Positions 52,968 through 62,170 of a stretch of 64,000 nucleotides of DNA are shown here, piece after piece. Where the stretch lies: NCBI GenBank assembly GCA_964628835.1, contig CAZVME010000003.1, forward strand, positions 1-64,000, given 5' to 3'. This DNA comes from JAAGZL01 sp964628835. GTDB lineage: Bacteria; Pseudomonadota; Gammaproteobacteria; Chromatiales; Chromatiaceae. Within the stretch, counting starts at the first letter, position 1. Each line of letters opens with the position of its first letter. The position numbers and the translations under genes are program-made. The notes under the pieces were generated by a model, which saw nothing but the letters and a program-made list of their open reading frames with translations, did not search any database and had not been told where the DNA came from.

Positions 52968-54088
52968 AAAAACTCTCTGCTTTTATTTTCTTGGTGGAAT
53001 AAATCAATTGTATCCCCCCTTAAGAAGATGTCCTGTGGACGTATAACCGAAAGGTCCTTGACAAACTGCTCATCGGAATAGTTGTGATAGGTAATTGGCT
53101 GAGACTTTTGCTCTATCCCTCCTGACCAGAAGTAATGACTTCCTAGAAAGTGTGTGGGGTCGGGCTTAGTAATTGCAAATTCATAATCGCGTAACATCAC
53201 CCCAAATACATCAATATTATTGTCAATAAGGAACTGCATAGGACCCCAAAGACGCGGATTGGACTCGATCATATAGTAACGATCGCTGGATTCGTCACGC
53301 CGCAACTCCACCATGATTAGCCCAGAGAAATTTAGATTATGCAACATATCCATATAACTTTGCGCTACAGGAGTGCGGTGAAGATCCGTGGTGGTTGCCA
53401 GGATGATTGATCTTCCACCAGCTTGCTGCATCAGGTTTTCCTGTGAAAAAATAACATCCGTCCCCTTTTGTGCAATATATGCCAACAAATAATAGCTTCT
53501 TCCATATATATACTGCTGATAAAAGTAAGCCCCCGCCACCTCTTTACGTAAAAATCCGCTGAGGTCATCCATATCATGTATCAAATAAGGAGTCAGTTGT
53601 CTGCCCTGAGAGCAAGAATATGTACGCGGTTTGGCTACAAATGGAAAATATTCTGGGATTACACTGAACTCCTTTGGTACATCCAGTCCATATGATTCAC
53701 ACAGTTTTGCGAATTTGTATTTGTCAGATATGTCTGAGTAGAGCTGACTGTCCACCAAAGGTATAACACAATCACTGTCCTCTATTGCAGTACGATGTTT
53801 AAGCAGAAAACGATTAAAAAATTCACTGGTGGGTAAGACTAGGATCCGGTGGTAACCATATTTATTACGTAGCGCCTCTATCCATGACCGAAAATCCTCT
53901 GGCTTTAAACTCGGCGAATCCCTGATAATTTCCACACGCTCCTTATATATCGTTAAGAAAATCGGATCCCTGTCACTTTTTGCAACAATATGGTAATTGA
54001 TATCATGAGCAGTAGCCCAGCGACAAAAAGCAATCACAGCCCTGATATTAAACCCTGAAATCACTATGACTGCTTGTTTGCTTATCAT
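52964..54088 (-). CDS. ATP-grasp family carboxylate-amine ligase-like protein
   Basis: A 374-residue protein with an N-terminal preATP-grasp part (VIVISGFNIRAVIAFCRWATAHDINYHIVAKSD) and the ATP-grasp core: KYKFAKLCESYGLDVP, PFVAKPRT (lysine for ATP), QQYIYGRSYYLLAY and MIESNPRLWGPMQFL (metal-binding Glu-Asn). It probably adds an amino acid or other acyl group to an amino sugar, since an aminotransferase is next in the cluster. That substrate link is inferred. Confidence 0.8.
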   Translation of the reverse strand: MISKQAVIVISGFNIRAVIAFCRWATAHDINYHIVAKSDRDPIFLTIYKERVEIIRDSPSLKPEDFRSWIEALRNKYGYHRILVLPTSEFFNRFLLKHRTAIEDSDCVIPLVDSQLYSDISDKYKFAKLCESYGLDVPKEFSVIPEYFPFVAKPRTYSCSQGRQLTPYLIHDMDDLSGFLRKEVAGAYFYQQYIYGRSYYLLAYIAQKGTDVIFSQENLMQQAGGRSIILATTTDLHRTPVAQSYMDMLHNLNFSGLIMVELRRDESSDRYYMIESNPRLWGPMQFLIDNNIDVFGVMLRDYEFAITKPDPTHFLGSHYFWSGGIEQKSQPITYHNYSDEQFVKDLSVIRPQDIFLRGDTIDLFHQENKSREFL

Positions 54089-54251
54089 AAATTATGGCCC
54101 ATACTTTATATGTTTACTTAAAGGAACTACAGTATTCATACAAGGCTTATTGCCGCACATAAGGTGATTTCTTGTTGTTAGGACATGAACGGATGAACCC
54201 GCCATTCTTATAAAGCGCAAACTACTATCCGGAGTCAACACAGATATCATA

Positions 54252-55328
54252 CTATTCCAGTACGTTCCTGAGGACTTCCACAACACGATGTTGTACAGAC
54301 TCATCAATTTGATAAAAAATTGGAAGGCACAGCACTCTCTTCGCAATGTTTTCTGCTATTGGGCAAACTTCTCCTTTGAGGTAAGGCAATTGATTGAGTG
54401 TTGGATAAAAGTAACGACGAGGAAAGATATCAGAATTCTCCAGTTTACGCTTGGCCATTAGTAATTCTGTTTCTGATCGGAAAATAACTGGATAGTACGC
54501 ATAGTTATAATCAACTTCTTTGGTCACAGGCTCAGGACGTGTAACCGGCAATTCCAATAAAAGTTGATCATACAAATCGGTGGCTGCTTTACGCATTTTT
54601 ATTATTTTCGGAACTCGTGGCAACAAGCATAATCCCATGGCCGCATGGAATTCTGAATTTTTAGCATTTATGCCCTGAGTGATAAATTCATCACTGATAT
54701 GTCCAAATGCACGAGCCAGACGAATTTTCCTGGCAATATCATCATTATCGGTAATTAGTGCTCCACCTTCTACGGTGTGGAACAGCTTTGTAGCGTGGAA
54801 GCTCATAGCCGACAGATCACCAAAACTACTGACTGCACGTCCATTCAAACAAGACCCGAAGGCATGGGCTGCATCATAGATAACCCGCAAATTGTGCTTC
54901 CGTGCAATCTCCTCGATTGCGTAAACATCGCATGGGTATCCATATACATGCACAGCTAGAATGGCTTCTACTTCTGGAGTAATGGCATCCTCGATAAGGT
55001 TGGCGTCAATGCAGAAATCATTAAGATTTATATCGACAAATACAGGTTCACAATTCTCCCATAAGATAGAATTAGTGGTGGCTACATAAGAGAAAGGTGT
55101 GGTAATTATTTTCTTCTGCAACCCGAACACCTTAATAGCAATCTGCAGGGCCAATGTTCCATTGGCTGTCAGAAACAGGTGTTTTACACCAAAATATTCT
55201 CTAAGATGCGACTCTAACTCCAAGAGTATTGGCCCGTTATTGGTTACATGCCCCGTTTCCCATATCTTTTTTAGCTGCTCGATGTATTCATCAAGTGGCG
55301 GCAGATAGGTTTTCGTCACATTAATCAT
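54252..55328 (-). CDS. DegT/DnrJ/EryC1-type sugar aminotransferase
   Basis: A PLP enzyme of 358 residues that aminates a keto-sugar nucleotide. Features: GHVTNNGPILLELESHLREYFG, the cofactor site VYDAAHAFGS-like IYDAAHAFGS, and the Schiff-base lysine in SFHATKLFHTVEGGALITD (about 184-202). Closest in style to FdtB/RffA/VioA aminotransferases. The start overlaps the stop of the upstream methyltransferase by 8 nt. The 163 nt after it (54089-54251) have no assigned gene and may hold remnants. Confidence 0.86.
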   Translation of the reverse strand: MINVTKTYLPPLDEYIEQLKKIWETGHVTNNGPILLELESHLREYFGVKHLFLTANGTLALQIAIKVFGLQKKIITTPFSYVATTNSILWENCEPVFVDINLNDFCIDANLIEDAITPEVEAILAVHVYGYPCDVYAIEEIARKHNLRVIYDAAHAFGSCLNGRAVSSFGDLSAMSFHATKLFHTVEGGALITDNDDIARKIRLARAFGHISDEFITQGINAKNSEFHAAMGLCLLPRVPKIIKMRKAATDLYDQLLLELPVTRPEPVTKEVDYNYAYYPVIFRSETELLMAKRKLENSDIFPRRYFYPTLNQLPYLKGEVCPIAENIAKRVLCLPIFYQIDESVQHRVVEVLRNVLE

Positions 55329-56094
55329 GACTTACCACATACAGTACACTCTGTTGAGTAATACCACAGCCAGTGAATACATCCCTGCCGAAATGGTCAA
55401 CATCAAGATGTTTTATATTAAATCCAGTATCTGTGATTCTGTGTAAATAATCTTGTTTTGCGTATAACCGCACATGATCCCCCTGACCAAAAAGCCGCCA
55501 TCGATCTGCTTCAGTGATTACCCCCGGGTCCTCAACTGTCTGATCTAGGTAAGGTACTATCGGCGCCATAAGTATCCCCCACCCACCAGGCTTTAATATT
55601 CTATGCAGTTCCTTCATCGCCTGCATGTCATGCTGCACATGCTCCAATACATGGGAACAGATAAATGAATCAAACGAACCGCTAGTGTATATATCTAACT
55701 GAGTGATATCTATTTGATCATCTACATCTTTGTCTAATAGATCTGCGGTCCGGTAGTCAAATATATCTAGTTCGCGCAGATAGCGTAAAAGTGCGGGTTC
55801 TGGAGCAAAGTGAAGAAGACTGGGGCGTTTCAATCGTCTTGATGTAAGTGTCTTGCACCATTCACCAATGTAAAGTGCGAACAGCCGCTCTCGGTCTGAA
55901 GCTCCACAATTAGGACAGGAGTAATTCCTAGTGTTGATGGTTTCCCCTTGCCCGAAATGTGCATAGCCATATTTACTGGCATTTTCAGCATAGCTGGAAG
56001 GAAGCGGTAGAAATCCGCGCACTCTTTGCCTGCATACGGGGCAATAATATTTGCTGCCTTTAAAACGCTGCCATAGAAAAACCAGTCTATTCAT
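55321..56094 (-). CDS. Zinc-ribbon class I methyltransferase
   Basis: A 257-residue protein with an N-terminal zinc ribbon (CPVC at about 18-21, CPNC at about 60-63) and a methyltransferase domain: SLLHFAPEPALLRYL, SFDSFICSHVLEHVQHDMQAMKELHRILKPGGWGILMAP. Similar proteins occur in O-antigen and polysaccharide clusters. It is wedged between wzt and the aminotransferase with 8-nt overlaps on both sides, so it is strictly co-translated. A chain-end methylating role is possible given the Wzt C-terminal domain. Confidence 0.8.
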   Translation of the reverse strand: MNRLVFLWQRFKGSKYYCPVCRQRVRGFLPLPSSYAENASKYGYAHFGQGETINTRNYSCPNCGASDRERLFALYIGEWCKTLTSRRLKRPSLLHFAPEPALLRYLRELDIFDYRTADLLDKDVDDQIDITQLDIYTSGSFDSFICSHVLEHVQHDMQAMKELHRILKPGGWGILMAPIVPYLDQTVEDPGVITEADRWRLFGQGDHVRLYAKQDYLHRITDTGFNIKHLDVDHFGRDVFTGCGITQQSVLYVVSHD

Positions 56095-57406
56095 TGTCCA
56101 CTACCGCAACAGAGTTTGAATGATACACTTTAGACCAGAGCTTTATTGGCTGCCGCTCTGTCATATGGAATACCAAGGCATTTTCCACATAATCAAGATT
56201 TTTTGCGCTTTGGTTAACAACAATGGGGATTGAAAGTATTGTGAGCAAATTATAAGAGCCGGCGGCAAGTGGTAATTCAGTGCGGAATTCTACAAATTTT
56301 CTATCCCCTGACTTGCCAGTGATCAAGTCGCCATTCTCTAAAGCGGTACTGGTACCTAATAAAATATAATGTTTGTCATCCCGAATATAATAGGACGTCA
56401 CGAATTCACAATCTGTTTGAAACCGAATATGAATTCGGATTATTACTTGCTGGTTAAAGTGCGTTTCTCCGATAGCAATACCAGCTTCGTTTAGCATTTC
56501 CACACAAGTAATCTGTGCCTCACCGGAACCTTGTCTAAAACTGCTGACTCGTTCTGCAAATTCGTGATCTACAAAATATTCTTCGCGTCTGTCTAGGGCA
56601 ACATCATGTCGCGGCAGATTAATTGGAGCGTCAGCAGCCGAGTCGATTCTTACTTGCCGTAGATAGTAATCTGCCACTTTGGCCGTTGCTCCTACGTGGC
56701 ATATTTGCCCGCGATCAAGATAGATCGCTCGATCACACAGTGCCTTCACCGCATTAATATCATGGGAGACAAATAGGATAGTCATACCCTCATCTCTAAA
56801 ACGATGGAAGGCAGACATGCATTTCGCCTGAAAAGCCGCATCACCAACTGCAAGCGCTTCGTCTACTATCAAAATATCCGGCTGTGCATGAAGTGCAACC
56901 GAGACTCCCAACCTTATAAACATACCACTTGAGTAATATTTGACCGGTGTGTCAATAAATTCATCCAGGCCGGAAAACTCTATTATTTTAACAAGCTTAC
57001 TTTCGATTTCTTCCAGCCGCAGACCAAGGATAGAGCCATTTATATATATGTTTTCTCTACCTGAGAGCATTGGATGAAATCCGGCCCCTACTTCAATCAA
57101 ACTACCTACCCTGCCACTTACTCTTATCACTCCCTTATCCGGGGGAAAGATTCCACTGATAAGTTTTAATAATGTACTCTTCCCTGATCCATTCGGCCCA
57201 ATAATTCCAAAACAGTCTCCAGAATTAAGGGAAAAAGAAACATCATCAACCGCCCAAAACTCTTCTTGCCGTAATTCTGCTGGTCCTGGTGAAATACCCA
57301 ATATTTCCCGGCCAATATCTTTTATCCCATACAGCATGCTTCGCCGTAAAGATCGACAGTGCTTCTTACTGACTCCTTCAACATTAATAATTGGCATATC
57401 TGTCAT
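56087..57406 (-). CDS. wzt: Wzt, O-antigen ABC exporter ATPase with C-terminal binding domain
   Basis: A 439-residue polysaccharide-export ATPase. Walker A GPNGSGKSTLLKLISG (about 70-85), signature YYSSGMFIRLG (about 160), Walker B ILIVDEALAVGD, H-loop FVSHD. Residues after about 265 form an extra beta-rich domain, as in Wzt proteins that read a terminal cap on the finished chain (E. coli O8/O9a type). This suggests the chain is capped before export, in keeping with the two methyltransferases in the cluster. Confidence 0.92.
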   Translation of the reverse strand: MTDMPIINVEGVSKKHCRSLRRSMLYGIKDIGREILGISPGPAELRQEEFWAVDDVSFSLNSGDCFGIIGPNGSGKSTLLKLISGIFPPDKGVIRVSGRVGSLIEVGAGFHPMLSGRENIYINGSILGLRLEEIESKLVKIIEFSGLDEFIDTPVKYYSSGMFIRLGVSVALHAQPDILIVDEALAVGDAAFQAKCMSAFHRFRDEGMTILFVSHDINAVKALCDRAIYLDRGQICHVGATAKVADYYLRQVRIDSAADAPINLPRHDVALDRREEYFVDHEFAERVSSFRQGSGEAQITCVEMLNEAGIAIGETHFNQQVIIRIHIRFQTDCEFVTSYYIRDDKHYILLGTSTALENGDLITGKSGDRKFVEFRTELPLAAGSYNLLTILSIPIVVNQSAKNLDYVENALVFHMTERQPIKLWSKVYHSNSVAVVDNE

Positions 57407-57418
57407 AGAAGCAACACC

Positions 57419-58309
57419 TCAAGCCCTTTCGGTAACCCGCGGCATAGCCAAATAAAAGACACGCCAACCCATCAAAAAAACCAAACAGGAAAAAAGGGTG
57501 GCGGCAGCAAACATCTCAGGCTGAGATAGCTCCCCCTGGTTAAGAAGGTCTTGCATGGCAATAAGCAGAGGCGAGATCGGATTAATGAAATTTACCAGAA
57601 CAAATGGCCACTCTACCGGTGGTGGATATAGAACCGGCGCCAGGAACACGGCAAACGAAAGCACCACCCCCAGAGCATTGCCTATATCGCGCACAACAAG
57701 ATTTGCAATAGAAAGAATAAAACCAGCACCAAGTGCCAGCAGCAGAACTGGCAGCAAGATCAGAGGTATAAAAACAGCCTGCCAATGTGGGACTACCCCC
57801 ATCCAGAAAAATGCGATCATCACGAAGGCCAATCGTACAGCATAATCTATCAGTGGTTGTCCAAGTGCTGCAAACACAAGCGTATCTTTGGAGAAATTTA
57901 TCCTGGTAACCAGAGAACCAGCCTCCAGCAGGCTGTTAGTTGCAGCTGTCAAGGTTCCTGCAAACAAATGCCACACGCTAAGATTCCATAAGGCAAATAG
58001 TATATAGGGTAAACCGGTTTCACCAACCGGCAACAGCCTCTTCCCCACCAGGTAACTAAAAATCAATGCTGTGACCAATGGCGGAAAAATGGCCCACACG
58101 ATTCCAAGCAGGGACTGTCGATAACGTATGGTAATATTCCGCCGCATTATCAAAAATAGAATATCCCGGCCATCAAGGATATTTCGTAGCATCTCACCCC
58201 AGACGCGCAATCCTAGGGAACGCGTACCATTTCGTGTGTATACTGTTTCTGCAATCCGGGAGGTACTGTTATTGTTCTCTTCAGAAGACAATCTATGTCT
58301 CGATTCCAC
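57419..58309 (-). CDS. wzm: Wzm, O-antigen ABC exporter permease
   Basis: A 296-residue ABC-2 permease with a cytoplasmic N terminus and six membrane helices. Landmarks: RNITIRYRQSLLGIVWAIFPPLVTALIFSYL (first interface helix and TM1, about 58-88), AATNSLLEAGSLVTRINFSK (amphipathic helix), and the PVLYPPPVEWPFVLVNFINP segment. It pairs with Wzt, 12 nt downstream. It is the first gene of the minus-strand cluster; a promoter should lie in 58310-58500. Confidence 0.92.
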   Translation of the reverse strand: MESRHRLSSEENNNSTSRIAETVYTRNGTRSLGLRVWGEMLRNILDGRDILFLIMRRNITIRYRQSLLGIVWAIFPPLVTALIFSYLVGKRLLPVGETGLPYILFALWNLSVWHLFAGTLTAATNSLLEAGSLVTRINFSKDTLVFAALGQPLIDYAVRLAFVMIAFFWMGVVPHWQAVFIPLILLPVLLLALGAGFILSIANLVVRDIGNALGVVLSFAVFLAPVLYPPPVEWPFVLVNFINPISPLLIAMQDLLNQGELSQPEMFAAATLFSCLVFLMGWRVFYLAMPRVTERA

Positions 58310-58500
58310 GGCATGCCTCCTTCAACAGCAATTGTTTATGTTTACCAAGTAGCCCTAAATGCCTCGTGGACTCACCCTGTATCAGTACCTGAGTACGAAT
58401 ATTCCCAGCAACGCAGTTATCGGCCATGGTTTCCAAATGAATCGGATTTTCTCGGTGCTGTAACTCAGTTTACACAATTATGAGATGGACAAAGCGCTGG

Positions 58501-59061
58501 TTACTGGTCTGTACTCCGCTCATCCTTCTCCCCCCATAAGAGTAATCTGGGCTCCAGGGATTTTTTGTTTACCAGTTTGTTAAATTCCTCGGACTTTAGC
58601 ACCAGCGTACGTATTCGTCGGTCTATATAACGTTCTGTTTTTGTAGTCAGGTCCGCCAAGTTATCTTGGTCTATCTTTCCCAGGAGTACGATATCGATGA
58701 TCCCGGTATCTCTCCCAAACGCATAGTCTCCCACCACATACGCAGCCTCCAGGTTACCCAGACGCATTATTATGCTCTCCAGGATGGCGTCCATGCCCAG
58801 CGCCTTCTGCACCATTGAATGAAGCTCATCGAACAGAGGGTGTCTCTTATTGGCGCTAAAAAAGACCTGCCTTCCATTTTTCTCGCTGTTCAGCAACCCG
58901 GCTTCAGTGAGGTGTTTCAGTTCTCCTTTCACATGACTTGGGGAGGATCCGGTTTCCTCTGCAAGCTCACGTAGATAAGCCTGCTGCTCGGGATTGAGAA
59001 ACAATCTCATAAGCAGTTGAATGCGAGTCTTTGATGTTATTAAACCACGAAGTATGGACAC
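58501..59061 (-). CDS. Winged-helix regulator fused to nucleotidyltransferase-like domain
   Basis: A 186-residue protein. Residues 1-70 are an ArsR-like winged helix (LRELAEETGSSPSHVKGELKHLTEAGLLNSEKNGRQVFFSAN). Residues 90-165 resemble a minimal nucleotidyltransferase: GDYAFG (111-116) in place of GSYARG, then IIDIVLLG, keeping the first catalytic Asp (D123) but with Val where the second should be. So the enzyme half is probably non-catalytic and may sense a ligand. The start is GTG. A large palindrome lies directly at its translation start, so it probably represses itself and perhaps the neighbouring glycan genes. Confidence 0.75.
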   Translation of the reverse strand: MSILRGLITSKTRIQLLMRLFLNPEQQAYLRELAEETGSSPSHVKGELKHLTEAGLLNSEKNGRQVFFSANKRHPLFDELHSMVQKALGMDAILESIIMRLGNLEAAYVVGDYAFGRDTGIIDIVLLGKIDQDNLADLTTKTERYIDRRIRTLVLKSEEFNKLVNKKSLEPRLLLWGEKDERSTDQ

Positions 59062-59062
59062 T

Positions 59063-59106
59063 TTTCGCCCTATTACGTTCTATTTAATAGAACATTATAG
59101 GCGAAA
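59063..59106. promoter_or_regulatory. Large palindromic operator before the winged-helix gene
   Basis: A 17-bp perfect core (GTTCTATT-T-AATAGAAC, about 59077-59093) is flanked by further matching arms, TTTCGCC at 59063-59069 and GGCGAAA at 59100-59106. The whole dyad spans 44 bp and reaches within 2 nt of the GTG start on the minus strand, covering the ribosome site. This is what an autoregulatory operator would look like. Confidence 0.7.
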
Positions 59107-59177
59107 TATTGCTTATTCATAGGATGGATTTGGGGATTTGGGCGTCGATCTACAAAACAGGCGAGATATTTGTGGAC

Positions 59178-60071
59178 TTATTCTTCCCACTTACTATTGG
59201 TCTTCATAGCTGAAATACCATAGTGCAGCGCCGTGACCTGTTCAGATATCAGCCCAATTAGAAATACCAGAATCGCGGTAATAAACATCACACCAGCCAT
59301 CTCTGAAAAATTTCCAGTGGCCCAATAGAAATAGATATATCGCAATAGTCCGGTCAAGAAAAAAAGTACACTTGCCGGGAAGAAAAAACGCATGGGTGAG
59401 AACAGTGTTGTTACTTTCATAATAACCACCATGAACCGGATGCCGTCCCGGATAAAGCTGATCTTGCTTTTCCCCTTACGTTGACCAGCACGTATGGGGA
59501 TAAACAGTACCGGGTAGCCGGAACGGAGGAAAGCCATGGTCGAAGTGGTTGGATAAGAGAATCCATTGGGTAACAGATGGATAAATTCTTTAAATGTATC
59601 AGCCTTGGCCGCTCGAAAACCCGAGGTAAGGTCTGGAATGCGGCGACCGGTCAGCAGAGATGCAAATCTGTTCAGCAGCTTATTTCCAAGCCAGCGTCCC
59701 TTACTGGCCTGAGTATCAGGTTCACGCGCCCCTATTACCAGGTCATAACCTTCATCAATACCCTGTAATAGCCTGGATATGTCTTTGGGATTATGCTGCC
59801 CGTCTGCGTCCATAAAAACCAGGACATCTCCCTTGGCATGTCTGGCGCCGGTCTTGATGCTGGCGCCATTCCCCATATTGTATTTGTGTTGGATTACCCT
59901 GGCTCCCGCTTGCTGCGCAAGTTCATAGGTTCTGTCTGATGAATTATCATCAACAACCAGGATCTCAGCCTCTGGAAAGCTCTCAGCCAAACAACTTACA
60001 AGCTTACCTACAGACAGCTCCTCGTTGTAGGCCGGTATAACTATAGATAGGCTTGGATTAGTTTGCGCCAT
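59178..60071 (-). CDS. DPM1-like GT2 glycosyltransferase with C-terminal membrane helices
   Basis: A 297-residue enzyme: SLSIVIPAYNEELSVGKLVSCL, LVVDDNSSDRTYELAQQAGARVIQHKYNMGNGASIKTG, and VFMDADGQHNPKDI (DAD metal site). Two C-terminal helices (about 225-285) anchor it in the membrane. It resembles dolichyl/undecaprenyl-phosphate-mannose synthases, so it probably makes a lipid-linked sugar for a GT-C enzyme, possibly the TMTC-like protein at 44028. That pairing is inferred. Upstream, 60072-60451 contains no gene and should hold the divergent promoters for this gene and pilB. Confidence 0.85.
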   Translation of the reverse strand: MAQTNPSLSIVIPAYNEELSVGKLVSCLAESFPEAEILVVDDNSSDRTYELAQQAGARVIQHKYNMGNGASIKTGARHAKGDVLVFMDADGQHNPKDISRLLQGIDEGYDLVIGAREPDTQASKGRWLGNKLLNRFASLLTGRRIPDLTSGFRAAKADTFKEFIHLLPNGFSYPTTSTMAFLRSGYPVLFIPIRAGQRKGKSKISFIRDGIRFMVVIMKVTTLFSPMRFFFPASVLFFLTGLLRYIYFYWATGNFSEMAGVMFITAILVFLIGLISEQVTALHYGISAMKTNSKWEE

Positions 60072-60451
60072 TTAACATCCAGTAAGTATTCAGAGAGGGG
60101 GTGTATTATTTGGTATATAAACAGACCGCGCCACGATGAGCACAAAGACTATCATGCAACCACACCAATACCACTTGAGAATTGCTAATCTATTGGGCGT
60201 ATGTTGCAAATACTTCCTCACCTAATTGCACAACCTTTCATTCTAAGTTATTGTCTAATTTCACAAATAATTATGCATGTTAAGCTATAATCTGCAATAT
60301 TAAACGGTATGGATAGCATACGCACGAATTGCAGCATTTTTTAAAAATGCCCATGTTGTCAAAAAAATAAAGCTATCTGCCTGTTATAGCTGGCTTTAAT
60401 AGCTCTCTCAATCAGCCAGGCAGGCGTCAACCAAGCACAAGCAACAAACAA

Positions 60452-62167
60452 ATGGCAGAAACGAAACGAAACACAAAAATCAGTGGCTTGGCCCATCGCC
60501 TGGTTAGTGACAATCTACTATCTCCTGAAGCAGCCGAACAGGCATATAGTCAGGCGCTGTCTCAGCGAGTGCTATTTGTTACCTATCTGGTGGAACACAA
60601 TATCCTGGATAGTAGACAGATCGCATACGCCGCCTCTCAAGAGTTCGGTGTGCCGCTGCTGGACATAGCTGTACTGGATCTGGAACAGGCGCCAATCAAT
60701 CTGGTGGAAGAAAAGTTGATCCGCACCCACCATGCCATCCCACTATTCCGCCGTGGCAACCGGCTGTTTCTGGGGGTCTCTGACCCAACCAATGTTGCCG
60801 GCCTGGATGAGATTAAATTTCATACCGGATTAACCACTGAAGCCATAGTGGTCGAGGAGAGCAAGCTCACCAGTTTTATCGAATCCGCCCTGGACGCTCA
60901 GGAAACCAGTATGGAAGATCTGATGGATGCAGATCTGGATAATCTGGATATAAGCGCCGTCGATGATGAACAACCTGCGGAGGGCGAACTCGATATTGAT
61001 GATGCCCCGGTGGTGCGCTTTGTAAATAAGGTGTTACTTGATGCCATCAAAATAGGGGCTTCAGACATTCATTTCGAGCCTTACGAAAAGAGCTTCCGAG
61101 TCCGCTTTCGTCAGGATGGCATACTACATGAAATAGCCTCACCGCCGGTTACTATTGCACCAAGACTGACCGCACGCCTCAAGGTGATGTCACGCATGAA
61201 CATTGCCGAACGCAGAGTGCCACAAGATGGCCGCATCAAGATGGTGCTGACGAAGAACCGCTCTATCGACTTCCGCGTCAACACCTGCCCTACCCTGTAC
61301 GGCGAAAAAGTGGTACTGCGTATACTCGACCCCACCTCAGCCCAGATCGGGATTGAGGCGTTGGGGTTTGAGCCGGAACAACAAAAAATATTTGAGACCG
61401 CCATCGGCAAGCCCTATGGCATGATCCTGGTAACAGGTCCTACCGGAAGCGGTAAAACCGTAACCCTGTATACCGGCATGAATATGCTGAACCAGCCAGA
61501 TGTGAACCTCTCCACCGTGGAAGATCCGGTGGAAATCCAGGTCCGCGGTATCAATCAGGTAAATACCAATGTCAAAACCGGCCTTACCTTCGCGGAGGCG
61601 CTCAGGGCCTTCCTGCGCCAGGACCCTGATATCATAATGGTGGGTGAGATACGTGATTTAGAGACCGCAGAGATCGCCATTAAAGCGGCCCAGACCGGTC
61701 ATCTTGTTCTATCCACCCTGCATACCAATGATGCCCCGCAAACCCTGAGTCGTCTGGCAAACATGGGGATTCCACCATACAACATAGCCTCATCGGTACT
61801 TCTAATTCTAGCCCAACGTCTTGCCAGGAAGCTATGTGAACACTGCAAAGTGCCAGATGACCTGTCCAAAGAGGCCCTGATTAGCGAAGGATTTAATAAG
61901 CAGAAAATTTCAAAACTGAAGATATATAAACCATCTGAGTCAGGATGTGAACGGTGCACTCATGGCTACAAGGGAAGGGTTGGTATATTCGAGGTGATGC
62001 CAATATCTGAGGAAATGGGCCGAATCATTATGGCTAACGGAACCTCAATTCAACTGGCAGAACAGGCAAAAGAAGAGGGCGTACAGAACCTCCGAATGTC
62101 TGGACTCAATAAGGTCAGTGCAGGTATAACCAGCCTTGAGGAAATAAACCGGGTAACCAAGGATTAA
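60452..62167 (+). CDS. pilB: PilB, type IV pilus assembly ATPase
   Basis: Hexameric motor that extends the pilus. The 571-residue product is family length: GspE-N domain (about 35-140), AAA core with Walker A GPTGSGKTVTLYTGMN (about 330-345), Asp box and Walker B DPDIIMVGEIRDLETAEIAI, His box TGHLVLSTLHTNDAP, and a zinc-binding tail with CEHCKVP and CERCTHGYKGRVG. pilC starts 3 nt after its stop. It is the first gene of the pilBCD operon. Confidence 0.96.
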   Translation: MAETKRNTKISGLAHRLVSDNLLSPEAAEQAYSQALSQRVLFVTYLVEHNILDSRQIAYAASQEFGVPLLDIAVLDLEQAPINLVEEKLIRTHHAIPLFRRGNRLFLGVSDPTNVAGLDEIKFHTGLTTEAIVVEESKLTSFIESALDAQETSMEDLMDADLDNLDISAVDDEQPAEGELDIDDAPVVRFVNKVLLDAIKIGASDIHFEPYEKSFRVRFRQDGILHEIASPPVTIAPRLTARLKVMSRMNIAERRVPQDGRIKMVLTKNRSIDFRVNTCPTLYGEKVVLRILDPTSAQIGIEALGFEPEQQKIFETAIGKPYGMILVTGPTGSGKTVTLYTGMNMLNQPDVNLSTVEDPVEIQVRGINQVNTNVKTGLTFAEALRAFLRQDPDIIMVGEIRDLETAEIAIKAAQTGHLVLSTLHTNDAPQTLSRLANMGIPPYNIASSVLLILAQRLARKLCEHCKVPDDLSKEALISEGFNKQKISKLKIYKPSESGCERCTHGYKGRVGIFEVMPISEEMGRIIMANGTSIQLAEQAKEEGVQNLRMSGLNKVSAGITSLEEINRVTKD

Positions 62168-62170
62168 CGC

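Noticed and set aside
58128..58483. Small plus-strand open frames opposite and upstream of wzm
   Set aside because: Antisense to the wzm N terminus or in its promoter region, no ribosome site and no family.
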